Positions 5,676 through 5,917 of a stretch of DNA of 5,917 nt are shown piece by piece. The notes beneath the pieces are model-generated. The model worked only from the letters and a program-made list of their open reading frames with translations, was not told where the DNA came from and did no database searches. This DNA is from an uncultured Nannocystaceae bacterium (GTDB lineage Bacteria > Myxococcota_A > Polyangia > Nannocystales > Nannocystaceae). The stretch lies in the NCBI GenBank assembly GCA_938084085.1, contig CALKDV010000308.1, positions 1 through 5,917 of the forward strand, in the 5' to 3' direction. Numbering within the stretch: position 1 is the stretch's first letter; the number at the start of each line of letters is the position of its first letter. The position numbers and the translations under genes are program-made.

Positions 5676-5917
5676 GTGGGCTCGAGACGATGGCACCGGG
5701 TGATGGGAGGTGTAACGGCGACTTGCGGAGCCACGCTTCTCTCCGCAGGCCTGCTTGTCGCGGGAGGCTGCGTCCCCACCGAGAGCTCCGACGACGCAGG
5801 TGAGACAATCACACCGGTGGGGGACACGGGGGACACGGGGGACACGGGGGACACGGGGGAGGATGGGGGCTCCGCGCCGCTCGGGCCTTCGTGCGCTCAG
5901 GTCCCGGTGGTCCACGT
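5676..5917 (+). CDS. Predicted lipoprotein, N-terminal part (cut by window end)
   Basis: An open frame of 80 codons runs off the window end. From GTG at 5676 it encodes MGSRRWHRVMGGVTATCG, then ATLLSAGLLVAGGC: an Arg-rich n-region, a hydrophobic core and a cysteine at residue 32 in the context VAGGC. That is an acceptable but not ideal lipobox, since the usual Leu at -3 is Ala. GTG 5700 and ATG 5703 are alternative starts; none has a clear Shine-Dalgarno, but the upstream start supplies the positive charges a signal peptide needs. After the cysteine comes an acidic linker, PTESSDDAGETITP, then GDT repeated four times, then GEDGGSAPLGPSCAQVP. No domain is visible yet. It follows the YHYH lipoprotein on the same strand after 55 bases and may be co-transcribed. 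Its architecture (lipid Cys, Asp/Gly repeat tether, then a globular part) is like its neighbour. The function is unknown. Confidence 0.62.
   Translation, partial: MGSRRWHRVMGGVTATCGATLLSAGLLVAGGCVPTESSDDAGETITPVGDTGDTGDTGDTGEDGGSAPLGPSCAQVPVVH
5819..5860 (+). repeat. Tandem 9-base repeat encoding Gly-Asp-Thr linker
   Basis: GGGGGACAC is repeated four times without change, followed by a partial fifth copy (GGGGGA), 42 bases in all. It lies in frame in the partial lipoprotein and encodes repeated Gly-Asp-Thr. Because the unit is a multiple of three, copy-number change would lengthen or shorten the tether without breaking the frame. The identity of the copies suggests recent slippage. Confidence 0.85.

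Noticed and set aside
5261..5854. Minus-strand frame of 197 codons with an SPV repeat
   Set aside because: It is antisense to the YHYH gene and the following lipoprotein. Its SPV repeat is just the complement of the Gly-Asp-Thr coding repeat.

Overview
The window reads as chromosomal DNA of a GC-rich, Gram-negative-type bacterium, most likely a myxobacterium (Myxococcota, perhaps the Nannocystis/Plesiocystis side). This is an inference from four traits: high GC with G/C third positions, several secreted lipoproteins with acidic Gly-Asp or Gly-Asp-Thr linkers behind the lipid cysteine, a C-terminal Cys-rich motif of the CGDGVCDGxET type, and quinone synthesis of the MenG/UbiE kind. No RNA gene, CRISPR array, insertion sequence or phage gene is visible.

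Left part (1-1915, minus strand): a compact three-gene operon. It starts with a GbsR/MarR-type winged-helix regulator, runs into a long-chain polyprenyl diphosphate synthase (8-base overlap) and then into the N-terminal part of a MenG/UbiE quinone C-methyltransferase (ATGA overlap), which leaves the window at base 1. The two enzymes act in one pathway: the first makes the isoprenoid tail, and the second methylates the ring once the tail is attached. In front of the regulator lie a candidate sigma-70-type promoter (TTGACA, 17 bases, TATTCC) and a perfect 16-base inverted repeat just downstream of the predicted transcription start, a good candidate operator for autoregulation of the whole operon.

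Middle (about 2007-3503, plus strand): a divergently transcribed, membrane-anchored, HtrA/DegS-like trypsin-family serine protease with a complete catalytic triad, one clear PDZ domain and a second, weaker PDZ-like region. It converges with the next gene, with only eight bases between the stop codons.

Right part (3512-5917): an envelope-lipoprotein cluster. A Cys-containing lipoprotein of unknown family lies on the minus strand. Divergent from it is a YHYH-domain lipoprotein with two Cys-x-Gly-His...YHYH blocks and a C-terminal Cys-rich module. It is followed by the start of a third lipoprotein with a tandem Gly-Asp-Thr linker, cut by the window end. What these do is not known from sequence.

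I see no unmistakably new system. The most testable novelty is the regulator/operator/quinone-tail operon. After it come the YHYH protein and its divergent unknown lipoprotein partner.
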